DNA of 64,000 nt, taken from NCBI RefSeq assembly GCF_000709345.1, contig NZ_KL448323.1, positions 1,334,912 through 1,398,911 of the forward strand. The letters are read 5' to 3'. The DNA comes from Polaromonas glacialis. Its GTDB lineage: Bacteria; Pseudomonadota; Gammaproteobacteria; Burkholderiales; Burkholderiaceae_C. Each line of letters begins with the position of its first letter. Position 1 is the stretch's first letter. Positions 9,721 through 17,410 of this stretch are shown in pieces. Made by a program: the position numbers and the translations under genes. Below the pieces are notes generated by a model. That model was not told where the DNA came from. It made no database searches and saw only the letters and a program-made list of their open reading frames with translations.

Positions 9721-9755
9721 CTGTATGAAAATACAGCAACTGGCTATTCATACAG
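9721..9755. promoter_or_regulatory. Two LexA (SOS) boxes
   Basis: CTGTATGAAAATACAG at 9721-9736 is a perfect CTGT-N8-ACAG operator. CTGGCTATTCATACAG at 9740-9755 is a second with one mismatch. They lie 66-100 bp before lexA and just upstream of the divergent asparaginase gene, so lexA autorepression is expected and the asparaginase promoter could also be affected. Confidence 0.9.
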
Positions 9756-9820
9756 TTTTTTGAATCTTGCCAACGCGTTGATTTCAGGCATGTCCCGTTT
9801 TAATCCAAGGCCCAAAGCTT

Positions 9821-10525
9821 ATGCGCAATTTCAATGATTTTCCTGCTCTGCCTGCTGGCAGACCCAAGCTTACCGCCCGACAGGCACAGATCCTGGAATT
9901 GATCCAGAATGCCATCGCTCAGACAGGCGCGCCTCCCACGAGGGCAGAAATTGCGGCCCAGCTCGGCTTTCGTTCGCCCAATGCAGCCGAAGAGCATTTG
10001 AAGGCTCTCGCCAAAAAAGGCGTCATCGAACTCATCAGCGGCACCTCGCGAGGCATCCGACTTCGAACCGATGCGCTGCGGGCCTTGAACGAATCGCGGA
10101 TGGACCCGTTTCCAATGCCGCCCGAGCGGCTTGCCCAGCTGGCCCTGCCGCTTGTGGGCCGCGTGGCTGCGGGCAGCCCGATCCTTGCGCAGGAACATAT
10201 CGAACAGACCTACCATTTCGAAAGTTCCCTGTTCGAGCAAAAGCCCGATTACCTGCTCAAGGTGCGCGGCATGAGCATGCAGGGCGTGGGCATCATGGAC
10301 GGCGACTTGCTGGCCGTGAAGCAGGCCAAGGAAGCCAAAAATGGACAGATCGTGGTTGCGCGGCTCGGCGACGAGGTCACCGTCAAACGCTTTTACCGCA
10401 ACAAGGACCTGATCGAACTGATGTCCGAAAATCCCGACTTCAAGCCCATCGTGGTCCAGCCCGGCGAGCCTTTCGAGCTTGAAGGCCTGGCCGTCGGGCT
10501 GATCCGCAGCAGGCTGTCGATGTAG
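9821..10525 (+). CDS. lexA: SOS response repressor LexA
   Basis: This 234-residue repressor of DNA-damage genes undergoes RecA-stimulated self-cleavage. The N-terminal winged helix-turn-helix (about residues 16-80) includes [20 protein letters not shown]. The cleavage site Ala117-Gly118 lies in RVAAGSP, the nucleophile is Ser152 (VRGMSMQG), and the general base is Lys189 (EVTVKRFYR). The linker between domains (about 82-105) is longer than in E. coli LexA (202 residues), as is common in Burkholderiales. Two LexA boxes upstream point to autoregulation. Confidence 0.98.
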   Translation: MRNFNDFPALPAGRPKLTARQAQILELIQNAIAQTGAPPTRAEIAAQLGFRSPNAAEEHLKALAKKGVIELISGTSRGIRLRTDALRALNESRMDPFPMPPERLAQLALPLVGRVAAGSPILAQEHIEQTYHFESSLFEQKPDYLLKVRGMSMQGVGIMDGDLLAVKQAKEAKNGQIVVARLGDEVTVKRFYRNKDLIELMSENPDFKPIVVQPGEPFELEGLAVGLIRSRLSM

Positions 10526-10672
10526 TCCCGTCAGCCTTCCTGGCGCCGCCTGCTGTCGTCGCCTGTTGTCGAAATAGCGGCAGCAAAACCGCCCCCCTTT
10601 GAAAACGATCCGCCTTTTCTATTGGCAGACCTTGCCACGCCTGTGTCCAAACTTTATCAACTGGAGTTCTTC

Positions 10673-11083
10673 ATGCGAATCATCAGCTTTTCACATGCCC
10701 CCATGCAAGCATTCTGGACGGCACCGGTTCAGGCGCTGGCGCCATGGATCACCCGGATCAGACACTCCTTTGGGCACAGCGCAGTTTCATCCATCGCGCA
10801 GCGCTCGGCCGGCGCAGCACCTGCAACACCATCTTCTTTTCTACCTTGCACCGCCCCTGCAAGCAATGACGCCATTTTCGACGTGCCTACCGAAATGGCC
10901 GGCCTGCCCCGTCTCGCGATGACACAGGAACCGGCCCGCAGCACACTGCGCGTCGTACGTGAATCCGACACGGCCATCAAGCCCGATTGCGCGGGACGCA
11001 TGGTCATTTCAGGACGGATGGCCGACGTCTGCGCAGAACTTGACCGCATGGCCCTGCAAGCGGCGGCCAATCTTGCCGATTGA
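10673..11083 (+). CDS. Conserved small protein downstream of lexA, function unknown
   Basis: This 136-residue protein is not recognised functionally. The ATG at 10673 has CTGGAG 7 bases upstream. The first about 100 residues are low-complexity and Ala/Ser/Pro-rich. The C-terminal part (KPDCAGRMVISGRMADVCAE and LDRMA) looks like a conserved motif that I recall from other short Burkholderiales proteins. No signal peptide or membrane segment is convincing. It follows lexA by about 150 bp with no clear LexA box of its own; it could be co-transcribed with lexA. Confidence 0.6.
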   Translation: MRIISFSHAPMQAFWTAPVQALAPWITRIRHSFGHSAVSSIAQRSAGAAPATPSSFLPCTAPASNDAIFDVPTEMAGLPRLAMTQEPARSTLRVVRESDTAIKPDCAGRMVISGRMADVCAELDRMALQAAANLAD

Positions 11084-11216
11084 TGCTTTTCCGGTGCCAG
11101 GTAAAACCAGGCTGCCAGCCCCAACCCCTTGAACCTTGACGTGAACAGGAAACGTCCTATTAGGGTGTGGGCCGCTGATCTTCTAAAAACAGGAATCTTG
11201 AAGGCACAATATCCGA

Positions 11217-12224
11217 ATGAATATTGTGATTCTTGATGATTACCAGGACGCGGTGCGAAAGCTGGCTTGCGCATCCAAGCTTGAAGCCTATCCGGCGAAG
11301 GTCTACACCAACACCGTCAAGGGCGCGGGCCAGTTGTCGGTCCGGCTGAAAGACGCCGACGTGATCGTGCTGATCCGCGAACGCACCCACTTGACACGTC
11401 AGCTGATTGAAAAGCTTCCCAAGCTCAAGCTGGTCGTCCAGACCGGCCGCATAGGCAGCCACGTAGATGTGGCCGCCTGCACGGAGCGCGGCATTGCTGT
11501 GGCCGAAGGCACGGGCTCTCCAGTTGCACCGGCGGAACTGACCTGGGCGCTCGTCATGGCGGCCATGCGACGCATTCCGCAGTATGTGTCGCATCTCAAG
11601 CATGGCGCGTGGCAGCAATCGGGGCTGAAATCGGCGTCCATGCCGCCTAATTTCGGCCTCGGAAACGTGCTCAAGGGCAAGACGCTGGGCATCTGGAGCT
11701 ATGGCAAGACCGGCCAGCTGGTGGCCGGCTACGGCCGGGCGTTTGGCATGCGGGTGATCATCTGGGGCAGCCCGGCATCGCGCGAGCGCGCCCAAGCCGA
11801 CGGATTTGAACTCGCGCCGAGCAAAACCGAGCTGTTCAAGCAATGTGACGTGCTCAGCCTGCACCTGCGCCTTGGCGAAGAAACCACCGGCATCGTCACG
11901 CTGGAAGACATGTCACGCATGAAACCGACCGCGCTGCTGGTCAACACGTCGCGCGCCGAGCTGATTGAATCCGAAGCGCTGATCGCGGCGCTCAATCGGG
12001 GCCGTCCGGGCATGGCGGCGATCGACGTGTTTGAGTCCGAGCCCATCCTTCAGGGGCATGCCCTGTTGCGGCTGGAAAACTGCATCTGCACGCCGCACAT
12101 CGGTTATGTCGAGCAAGACAGCTACGAAATGTATTTCGGCGCAGCTTTTGACAATGTCATCAATTTCATCAAGGGCACACCGACGAATATCGTCAATCCA
12201 GGGGCGCTGCAGGTCAGGCGCTAG
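11217..12224 (+). CDS. D-2-hydroxyacid dehydrogenase family protein
   Basis: This 335-residue NAD-dependent dehydrogenase belongs to the D-isomer 2-hydroxyacid (SerA-like) superfamily. The Rossmann segment here reads LGIWSYGKTGQLVAGYGRAF, a divergent form of the GxGxxG loop. The catalytic Arg lies in LLVNTSRAELI, a Glu is in FESEP, and His in CTPHIGY. The substrate is not deducible; this subgroup is sometimes annotated as phosphoglycerate dehydrogenase-like. Start ATG at 11217 fits the conserved MNIVILDDYQ N-terminus. It stands alone between the small post-lexA gene and a beta-oxidation-type pair. Confidence 0.85.
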   Translation: MNIVILDDYQDAVRKLACASKLEAYPAKVYTNTVKGAGQLSVRLKDADVIVLIRERTHLTRQLIEKLPKLKLVVQTGRIGSHVDVAACTERGIAVAEGTGSPVAPAELTWALVMAAMRRIPQYVSHLKHGAWQQSGLKSASMPPNFGLGNVLKGKTLGIWSYGKTGQLVAGYGRAFGMRVIIWGSPASRERAQADGFELAPSKTELFKQCDVLSLHLRLGEETTGIVTLEDMSRMKPTALLVNTSRAELIESEALIAALNRGRPGMAAIDVFESEPILQGHALLRLENCICTPHIGYVEQDSYEMYFGAAFDNVINFIKGTPTNIVNPGALQVRR

Positions 12225-12280
12225 CCCTTGGCATTGCCAAGCCCTTCGTTCAACCTTTTTACCTAGCCAGCGAATCAACC

Positions 12281-13804
12281 ATGCAAGCAACTTTTTATCA
12301 AACAGTCGGCATCGTGGGCACAGGTGCCATGGGACGAGGCATTGCCCAGATTGCCGCTCAGGCCGGCAGCATGGTCAGGCTGATGGATGCACAGGCGGGC
12401 GCCGCCGAGACAGCGCGCGAGGCGCTTTGCAGCCAGTGGGACCGCATGACCGAAAATGGACGCATCAGCGCCGACATCGCTGAAGGCCACAAAGCCAGGG
12501 TCCAGGTCGCGGATACGCTCGCTGACCTGTCCGGATGTGATCTGGTGATTGAAGCCATCGTCGAGCGGCTGGACATCAAAAAGGCGCTGTTCGCCCAGTT
12601 GGAAAGCATCGTGCCTGAGCAAACCGTGCTGGCCAGCAATACCTCGTCGCTGTCGGTCACAGCGATTGCGGCCGGGCTCAAACATCCTGGCCGCTTTGCC
12701 GGTTATCACTTTTTCAATCCGGTGCCGCTGATGAAGGTGGTGGAAGTCATTGCCGGCCTGAAGACCGAAGCCGGCACCTGCCACGGGCTGAGCAAATATG
12801 CCCGCCAGACAGGCCACACGCCCGTGCAGGCGCAAGACACGCCAGGCTTCATCGTCAACCATGCCGGACGCGGCTACGGCACCGAGGCGCTGCGCATCGT
12901 CAGCGAAGGCATTGCCGATTTCGCCACCATCGACCGCATCCTGCGCGACCAGGCCGGCTTCAGGCTCGGCCCGTTCGAGCTGATGGACCTGACCGGGCTC
13001 GATGTGTCGCATCCCGTGATGGAATCCATTTATCACCAGTATTACGAGGAAGACCGTTACCGCCCCAGCGTCATCACCGCGCAGCGCTTGGCGGGCGGCC
13101 TGCTCGGACGCAAGACCGGCGAGGGCTTTTACCGCTATGAAGGCGGCGTTGCCCAGGTCCCGGCCGACGCGCCTGTTCCCGAGGTGGCTGAAATGCCGCC
13201 GGTCTGGGTTTCCCCCCGAGCGGCGCGCCGCTCGGAACTGCTGCAGTTGCTGAAAACCCTCGACGCCCACATCGAGACCGGTCAGTCGCCCTCCCCGCAG
13301 GCGTTGACGCTGGTCGCCCCCCTTGGGTTTGACATCACCACGGTCGCCGTGGTCGAGCGGTTGGATCCGGCACGCACCGTCGGCATCGACATGCTGATCG
13401 ATGACGCCTCTACCAAGCGCCGCGTGCTGGCGACCAACCCGGCCACGCGCAGCGACATGCGCGATGCGGCCCATGCGCTGTTTGCGCGCGACGGCAAGGC
13501 GGTCAGCGTGATCCGCGACAGCGGCGGCTTCGTGACGCAGCGCGTGGTCGCCACCATCGTCAACATTGCCAGCGACATCTGCCAGCAGGGGATCTGCAGC
13601 CCGAAAGACCTGGAAACCGCTATCACGCTGGGGCTGGGCTACCCGATGGGGCCGCTGGCCATGGGCGACCGCTACGGGCCGACCAATGTCCTGGAAGTGC
13701 TGTTCAACCTGCAGACCGTCTATGGCGACCAGCGCTACCGGCCCTCGCCCTGGCTGCGCCGCCGGGGTGCCATCGGCCTGAGCCTGATGCACGAGGAAAG
13801 CTGA
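12281..13804 (+). CDS. 3-hydroxyacyl-CoA dehydrogenase, PaaH-like
   Basis: This 507-residue enzyme oxidises 3-hydroxyacyl-CoA with NAD. The N-terminal Rossmann domain starts with VGIVGTGAMGRGIAQIAAQ, and the catalytic region includes SNTSSLSVTAIA and the active-site His in GYHFFNPVPLMKVVEV. Two C-terminal 3HCDH domains follow (about 185-285 and 400-500), the arrangement of PaaH-type proteins of about 500 residues. The next gene, a PaaG-like enoyl-CoA isomerase, starts one base after its stop. The pair suggests a phenylacetate-like or other aromatic acyl-CoA route, but no other paa genes are in the window. Confidence 0.92.
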   Translation: MQATFYQTVGIVGTGAMGRGIAQIAAQAGSMVRLMDAQAGAAETAREALCSQWDRMTENGRISADIAEGHKARVQVADTLADLSGCDLVIEAIVERLDIKKALFAQLESIVPEQTVLASNTSSLSVTAIAAGLKHPGRFAGYHFFNPVPLMKVVEVIAGLKTEAGTCHGLSKYARQTGHTPVQAQDTPGFIVNHAGRGYGTEALRIVSEGIADFATIDRILRDQAGFRLGPFELMDLTGLDVSHPVMESIYHQYYEEDRYRPSVITAQRLAGGLLGRKTGEGFYRYEGGVAQVPADAPVPEVAEMPPVWVSPRAARRSELLQLLKTLDAHIETGQSPSPQALTLVAPLGFDITTVAVVERLDPARTVGIDMLIDDASTKRRVLATNPATRSDMRDAAHALFARDGKAVSVIRDSGGFVTQRVVATIVNIASDICQQGICSPKDLETAITLGLGYPMGPLAMGDRYGPTNVLEVLFNLQTVYGDQRYRPSPWLRRRGAIGLSLMHEES

Positions 13805-13805
13805 C

Positions 13806-14585
13806 ATGTCCGGCTCATTGAAAAGCACCAGCGAAAGCGGCACGCTCATCCTGACGCTGAGCAACCCCGAGCACAGAAATGCGCTAGGCCCGGACATGTA
13901 CGCCGCAGGCATCGAGGCACTGAACGCCGCCGAGAACAACCCGGAAATCCGCAGCGTGGTGATCACCGGCCAAGGCAGCATGTTTTGCGCCGGTGGCAAC
14001 CTACAGCGGCTGCAGGCGAACCGGCGCCTGGCGCCCGAGGTGCAGGCGCAGAGCATCGAGGCGCTGCACAACTGGATCGAGGCCATTCGCACCTATCCCA
14101 AGCCGGTGATTGCGGCGGTCGAAGGGGCTGCGGCCGGTGCGGGCTTCTCGCTGGCGCTGGCCTGCGACTTCATCGTCGCCGCCGACAACGCCGTGTTTGT
14201 CATGTCCTACAGCACCGTGGCGCTGTCACCCGACGGCGGCGGCAGCTGGAGCCTGGCGCGCGCCCTGCCCCGCGCCCTGGCCAGCGAACTGCTCATGGGG
14301 GCCGAGCGCATCAGCGCCGGGCGGCTGCATGACTTGGGCCTGGTCAACCGCGTCACCGCCCCCGGCGGCGCGATCGGTGAAGCGCTGGTATTAGCGGCAC
14401 GACTCAACGCCCGCGCGCCCAATGTGCTGGCCAGCATCAAGGACCTGATCAACGACGCGCCGGCCAACACCCTGAGCCAGCAACTCGACAGCGAACGCAA
14501 CCATTTTGTGCGCAACCTGCACCACGCCAACGGCGGCGAAGGCATCGAGGCTTTTTTGCAAAAGCGCCTGCCGCATTACCGCTAG
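13806..14585 (+). CDS. Enoyl-CoA hydratase/isomerase family protein, PaaG-like
   Basis: This 259-residue crotonase-fold enzyme acts on an enoyl-CoA substrate. The oxyanion-hole segments are GQGSMFCAGGNL and AVEGAAAGAGFSLALACD. The first catalytic Glu of true hydratases is not seen; instead the motif LSPDGGGSWSLARALP carries an Asp, as in PaaG-type isomerases. Similar Comamonadaceae proteins are sometimes labelled as an alternative oxepin-CoA hydrolase. It is separated from the PaaH-like gene by a single base, so the two are surely co-transcribed. The 3' side is an insertion-sequence graveyard. Confidence 0.9.
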   Translation: MSGSLKSTSESGTLILTLSNPEHRNALGPDMYAAGIEALNAAENNPEIRSVVITGQGSMFCAGGNLQRLQANRRLAPEVQAQSIEALHNWIEAIRTYPKPVIAAVEGAAAGAGFSLALACDFIVAADNAVFVMSYSTVALSPDGGGSWSLARALPRALASELLMGAERISAGRLHDLGLVNRVTAPGGAIGEALVLAARLNARAPNVLASIKDLINDAPANTLSQQLDSERNHFVRNLHHANGGEGIEAFLQKRLPHYR

Positions 14586-14595
14586 CATCACTCCT

Positions 14596-14656
14596 GATTT
14601 AATAGCTGCGTGCTCATATGCGCAGGGCAATCGCACCTCAATGACCTGATTAGCTA
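14596..14656 (-). repeat. Dispersed 60-bp repeat, intergenic copy
   Basis: On the minus strand it reads through GCGCAT...CACGCAGCTATTAAA and shares layout with the copy at 57742. It overlaps the end of the IS1595-like transposase remnant. Confidence 0.5.
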
Positions 14657-14830
14657 CCGGCCTCAGACAAGCGCAGCACCCAAAGGGGAAGCGGTCGGGT
14701 CCGTGCCCCAGCGCGCAGCAGGCGGGTCAGCATCGCTGCCAAGTCAAACCGGCGGTTAAAACGGTAAGCAAATTCGGCCAGATAACGTGGCTCGTACTTG
14801 GCATGGTCAAACGAGTGGTGCGTTCCGGCC
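14650..14830 (-). pseudogene. IS1595-family transposase remnant (C-terminus)
   Basis: Translation of the minus strand gives about 60 residues including HHSFDHAKYEPRYLAEF and AYRFNRRFDLAAMLTRLL, then a TAA stop at 14652-14650. This matches the conserved C-terminal block (YLxEFxYRFNRR) of IS1595/ISXO2-like transposases. The rest of the gene is absent, and the fragment abuts another transposase remnant, so it is non-functional. Confidence 0.75.
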
Positions 14831-14849
14831 AGGGTGGACTGGATTTATA

Positions 14850-15215
14850 CTATTTCCCCGTCGATAAGACATCGATGATCCAAGGCCATCCAGAAATGGA
14901 TTCAATCACGGCCGGCGTATTTTCCACGGCCAGCAATGCAAGCAAGAGATCGTCCTCCAAGGCGTCGAGCGATTCGAAAATCTTGTTGTGAAATCATTTC
15001 TCGCGCAGTTCGTCCCAGACGTGTTGGACGAGGTTAGGCTCCGGTGTGTGCGGTGGCAATGGCAGCAATCGCATGTTGGCCGGCGTGATGAGTTTGCCGC
15101 TGGAATGCCAACCAGCGCCATCGAGAATCATCACGATGTTCTCGCCATTGCGGCGCGGCGCCACGGTATCGAGGAATATCTGCATGCACCCGGCATGAGC
15201 GCCATGAATTTCCAA
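14850..15215 (-). pseudogene. IS630-family transposase remnant with internal stop
   Basis: The minus strand encodes the C-terminal half of an IS630-type DDE transposase. MILDGAGWHSS contains the second catalytic Asp, LLPLPPHTPEPNLVQHVWDE supplies the third acidic position, then comes an in-frame TGA at about 14996-14994. After the stop the same frame continues with FHNKIFESLDALEDDLLLAL to a TAG at 14852-14850. The N-terminal helix-turn-helix half is missing. The 5' end is cut exactly where the livK-like gene's terminator begins. It is dead. Confidence 0.85.
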
Positions 15216-15218
15216 CTG

Positions 15219-15256
15219 AAAAACGCCCTGCGCAAGAAGTTTGCGCAGGGCGTTTT
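15219..15256 (-). terminator. Intrinsic terminator of the amino acid binding protein gene
   Basis: A perfect 16-bp inverted repeat has arms 15220-15235 and 15241-15256 around a 5-base loop. It reads on the minus strand as a GC-rich stem ending in a run of T residues, about 60 bp after the stop codon of the gene at 15315. Confidence 0.9.
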
Positions 15257-15314
15257 GGGTGGAACTATTGCCAGTTCCTGACCGTCACCTGGCATCCAGG
15301 CTGCAGGCCGGGTA

Positions 15315-16445
15315 TCAGTTCAAAGCCGATTTCTTGCCGTCCTTGTAGACATACAAGGTGATGGCGGGGTTCTTCAACTCGCCATTCGGCTCGAAGCCGA
15401 TGGTGGTCGTGACACCCTTGAAATTCGACTTGATCAGCTCGGGCGTGTACACCTTGGGGTCGGTCGAATTGGCGCGCTTCATGGCGTCAACCAGAAGGTA
15501 GGTCGCGTCATAGGTGTAAGGGCTGTAAACCTGGAACTGGTTGGGGTACTTCGTGTCATAACGCTTTTTCCAGGCTTCGCCGCCTGGCATTTTGGCCAGC
15601 GACGCACCGCCTTCGGCGCAGACCACATTGCCGATGGTTTTTGCGCCGGCAGCCAGCTTGGCCAGTTCCGCAGTGCAGATACCGTCACCGCCGAAAAACT
15701 TGACGTTGCTCATGCCGAGCTGCTCCATCTGGCGCAACATCGGACCGCCCTGGGGGTCCATTCCGCCGAAGAAAATCGCGTCGGGAGCCTTGGACTTGAC
15801 GGCCGTCAGGATGGCCATGAAGTCGGTGGCCTTGTCGGTGGTGAACTGCTCGTCAACCACGGTCATGCCTTTGGCCTGTGCCGTCTTTTTGAACACTTCG
15901 GCAACGCCTTGGCCGTAGGCCGTGCGGTCATCGATGATGGCGACTTTTTTCAGTTTCAGCGCATCGGCTGCATAGAAGGCCAGACCCGCGCCGAGGGCGT
16001 TGTCGTTCGCGATGATGCGGTAGGTGGTCTTGTAACCGGGCTTGGTCAGGCTGGGATTGGTTGCCGCGCCGGTCACCATGGGAATGCCGCAGTCGTTGTA
16101 GACCTTGGAAGCAGGAATCGTCGTGCCCGAATTCAGGTGACCGACCACGCCCGAAACTTTGGAGTCGCACAGTTTCTGTGCAGCGGCCGTGCCCTGTTTT
16201 GGATCAGCAGCGTCGTCTTCAGCCACCAGTTCAAATTTGATTTTCTTGCCGCCAATGACGATGTTCTGGGTGTTCAACTCTTCAACAGCCATGCGCGCAC
16301 CGTTTTCGTTGTCTTTTCCATAGTGCGCCTGTGAACCGGACATCGGTGCCACATGACCAATTTTCACGACAGCATCCTGTGCCGAAGCCAGGCCCGCCAC
16401 CATCGCAAGGGCCGCCAGCGCTGTCAATTTCAATTTCATCTGCAT
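15315..16445 (-). CDS. Branched-chain amino acid ABC transporter substrate-binding protein
   Basis: This 376-residue periplasmic binding protein has a signal peptide (MQMKLKLTALAALAMVAGLA, cleaved near ASA-QD) and the type I fold of the LivJ/LivK family. IGHVAPMSGSQAHYGKDNEN is the ligand-cleft start, and GHLNSGTTIPASKVYND and DDRTAYGQGVAEVFKK are conserved hinge and ligand blocks. The ATG at 16445 has GGAG 7 bases upstream. No livHMGF genes are adjacent, so it is an orphan binding protein that must use a permease encoded elsewhere. Leucine, isoleucine and valine are likely ligands by family, not proven. Confidence 0.95.
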   Translation of the reverse strand: MQMKLKLTALAALAMVAGLASAQDAVVKIGHVAPMSGSQAHYGKDNENGARMAVEELNTQNIVIGGKKIKFELVAEDDAADPKQGTAAAQKLCDSKVSGVVGHLNSGTTIPASKVYNDCGIPMVTGAATNPSLTKPGYKTTYRIIANDNALGAGLAFYAADALKLKKVAIIDDRTAYGQGVAEVFKKTAQAKGMTVVDEQFTTDKATDFMAILTAVKSKAPDAIFFGGMDPQGGPMLRQMEQLGMSNVKFFGGDGICTAELAKLAAGAKTIGNVVCAEGGASLAKMPGGEAWKKRYDTKYPNQFQVYSPYTYDATYLLVDAMKRANSTDPKVYTPELIKSNFKGVTTTIGFEPNGELKNPAITLYVYKDGKKSALN

Positions 16446-16625
16446 AAAAAACTCCGGTTAGAAAATTTACCTGTGAAGGTTGAGAACATTTTTTTTAAAC
16501 TCAACGGGGCAGAACATAACGCAATTTTTAGGCCTGCACCATAGCAACGTCCCTAGGTTATGTTTGATCAGAGGGTTTGCCCTGATATGGCGCAATTTTT
16601 TGTAAGAAATTTGTGCTGACAGGGG

Positions 16626-16973
16626 TCACGGCAGCGTGGATTTTTGGCGGTCAGGCTGCCCAGGGGATACAGGCATTTCACGTTGAAATGACTGACTTAC
16701 CGACTCACGCACGACCCGTTCAACTTCATCGAGCAATTGCGGCAGCAGGGCCAGGACATGCTCGCGGATCAGTTGCTCGGTGGCCTCGCGCAAACGCGTT
16801 TCCAGCACCCCGTCGACATGGCGCAGAACCCTTTGAACCATCAACGCCTGAAGGTCTGTTGCAGCGGCCATTTCGACCATCGCGCGTTCATCCGGAGTCT
16901 CTCGGGAAGACGCCGTAGGGACGATTTCGGTCAGCGTGGGCACATAAGCTGGCGGCCCTGGTGGACGGCTCAT
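16626..16973 (-). CDS. Small conserved protein downstream of holC, function unknown
   Basis: This 115-residue protein overlaps the 3' end of holC by 4 bases, so it is translated in the same operon as pepA-holC. The middle (about residues 35-95) is a predicted amphipathic helix-rich segment containing LQALMVQRVLRHVDGVLE and REHVLALLPQLLDEVERVVR. Pro-rich ends flank it. A short variable gene in this position is common in Burkholderiales, in my recollection, but I cannot name a function or a catalytic motif. Confidence 0.7.
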   Translation of the reverse strand: MSRPPGPPAYVPTLTEIVPTASSRETPDERAMVEMAAATDLQALMVQRVLRHVDGVLETRLREATEQLIREHVLALLPQLLDEVERVVRESVSQSFQREMPVSPGQPDRQKSTLP

Positions 16974-17410
16974 GCTGCGCCTGTGGCCCGATGGGCCAGG
17001 TCATGTCTTTTCAGGGTGTAGCCGCGTGCCGCGTAATGCTTCCAGCGGCTGCGCCCGGCCTGCGCATCTTCAGGAGACAGCGAAACCACTTCGATCAAAC
17101 GCTCAAATCCCTCGAATCCTGCAGGAACGTCGTGCCCCAGGTTCACCAGGATGCCCTGCTGCGAAAAACCGGCTGGCGAAGCCGCCAGCACGACCGGCGT
17201 GATCGCCAGCGTGGCGGGCGATGCATCAACCGTGCAGTGGGGCACGAAATCGGTCCCGGAAAAAGCCCACAGCAGCGTGTCGAGTTCGGCCAGCACGGCC
17301 GGCTCGGCCGTGACCGCCACCTTCGCGCCGCTTTGGTAGATTTTTCTCAGCAGCCGGCAGCCGTAGGCCAGTTTGTCGGCCGTGTTGAAATGAAAGGCAA
17401 TGTCGGTCAT
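16970..17410 (-). CDS. holC: DNA polymerase III chi subunit
   Basis: This 146-residue chi subunit links the polymerase III clamp loader to SSB on lagging-strand DNA. MTDIAFHFNTADKLAYGCRL is the conserved N-terminus, and LLWAFSGTDFVPH is the signature middle block (Trp and FxPH). RSRWKHYAARGYTLKRHDL closes the domain. It overlaps pepA upstream (4 bases) and the small gene downstream (4 bases). The pepA-holC pairing is widespread in proteobacteria and supports the call. Confidence 0.96.
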   Translation of the reverse strand: MTDIAFHFNTADKLAYGCRLLRKIYQSGAKVAVTAEPAVLAELDTLLWAFSGTDFVPHCTVDASPATLAITPVVLAASPAGFSQQGILVNLGHDVPAGFEGFERLIEVVSLSPEDAQAGRSRWKHYAARGYTLKRHDLAHRATGAA

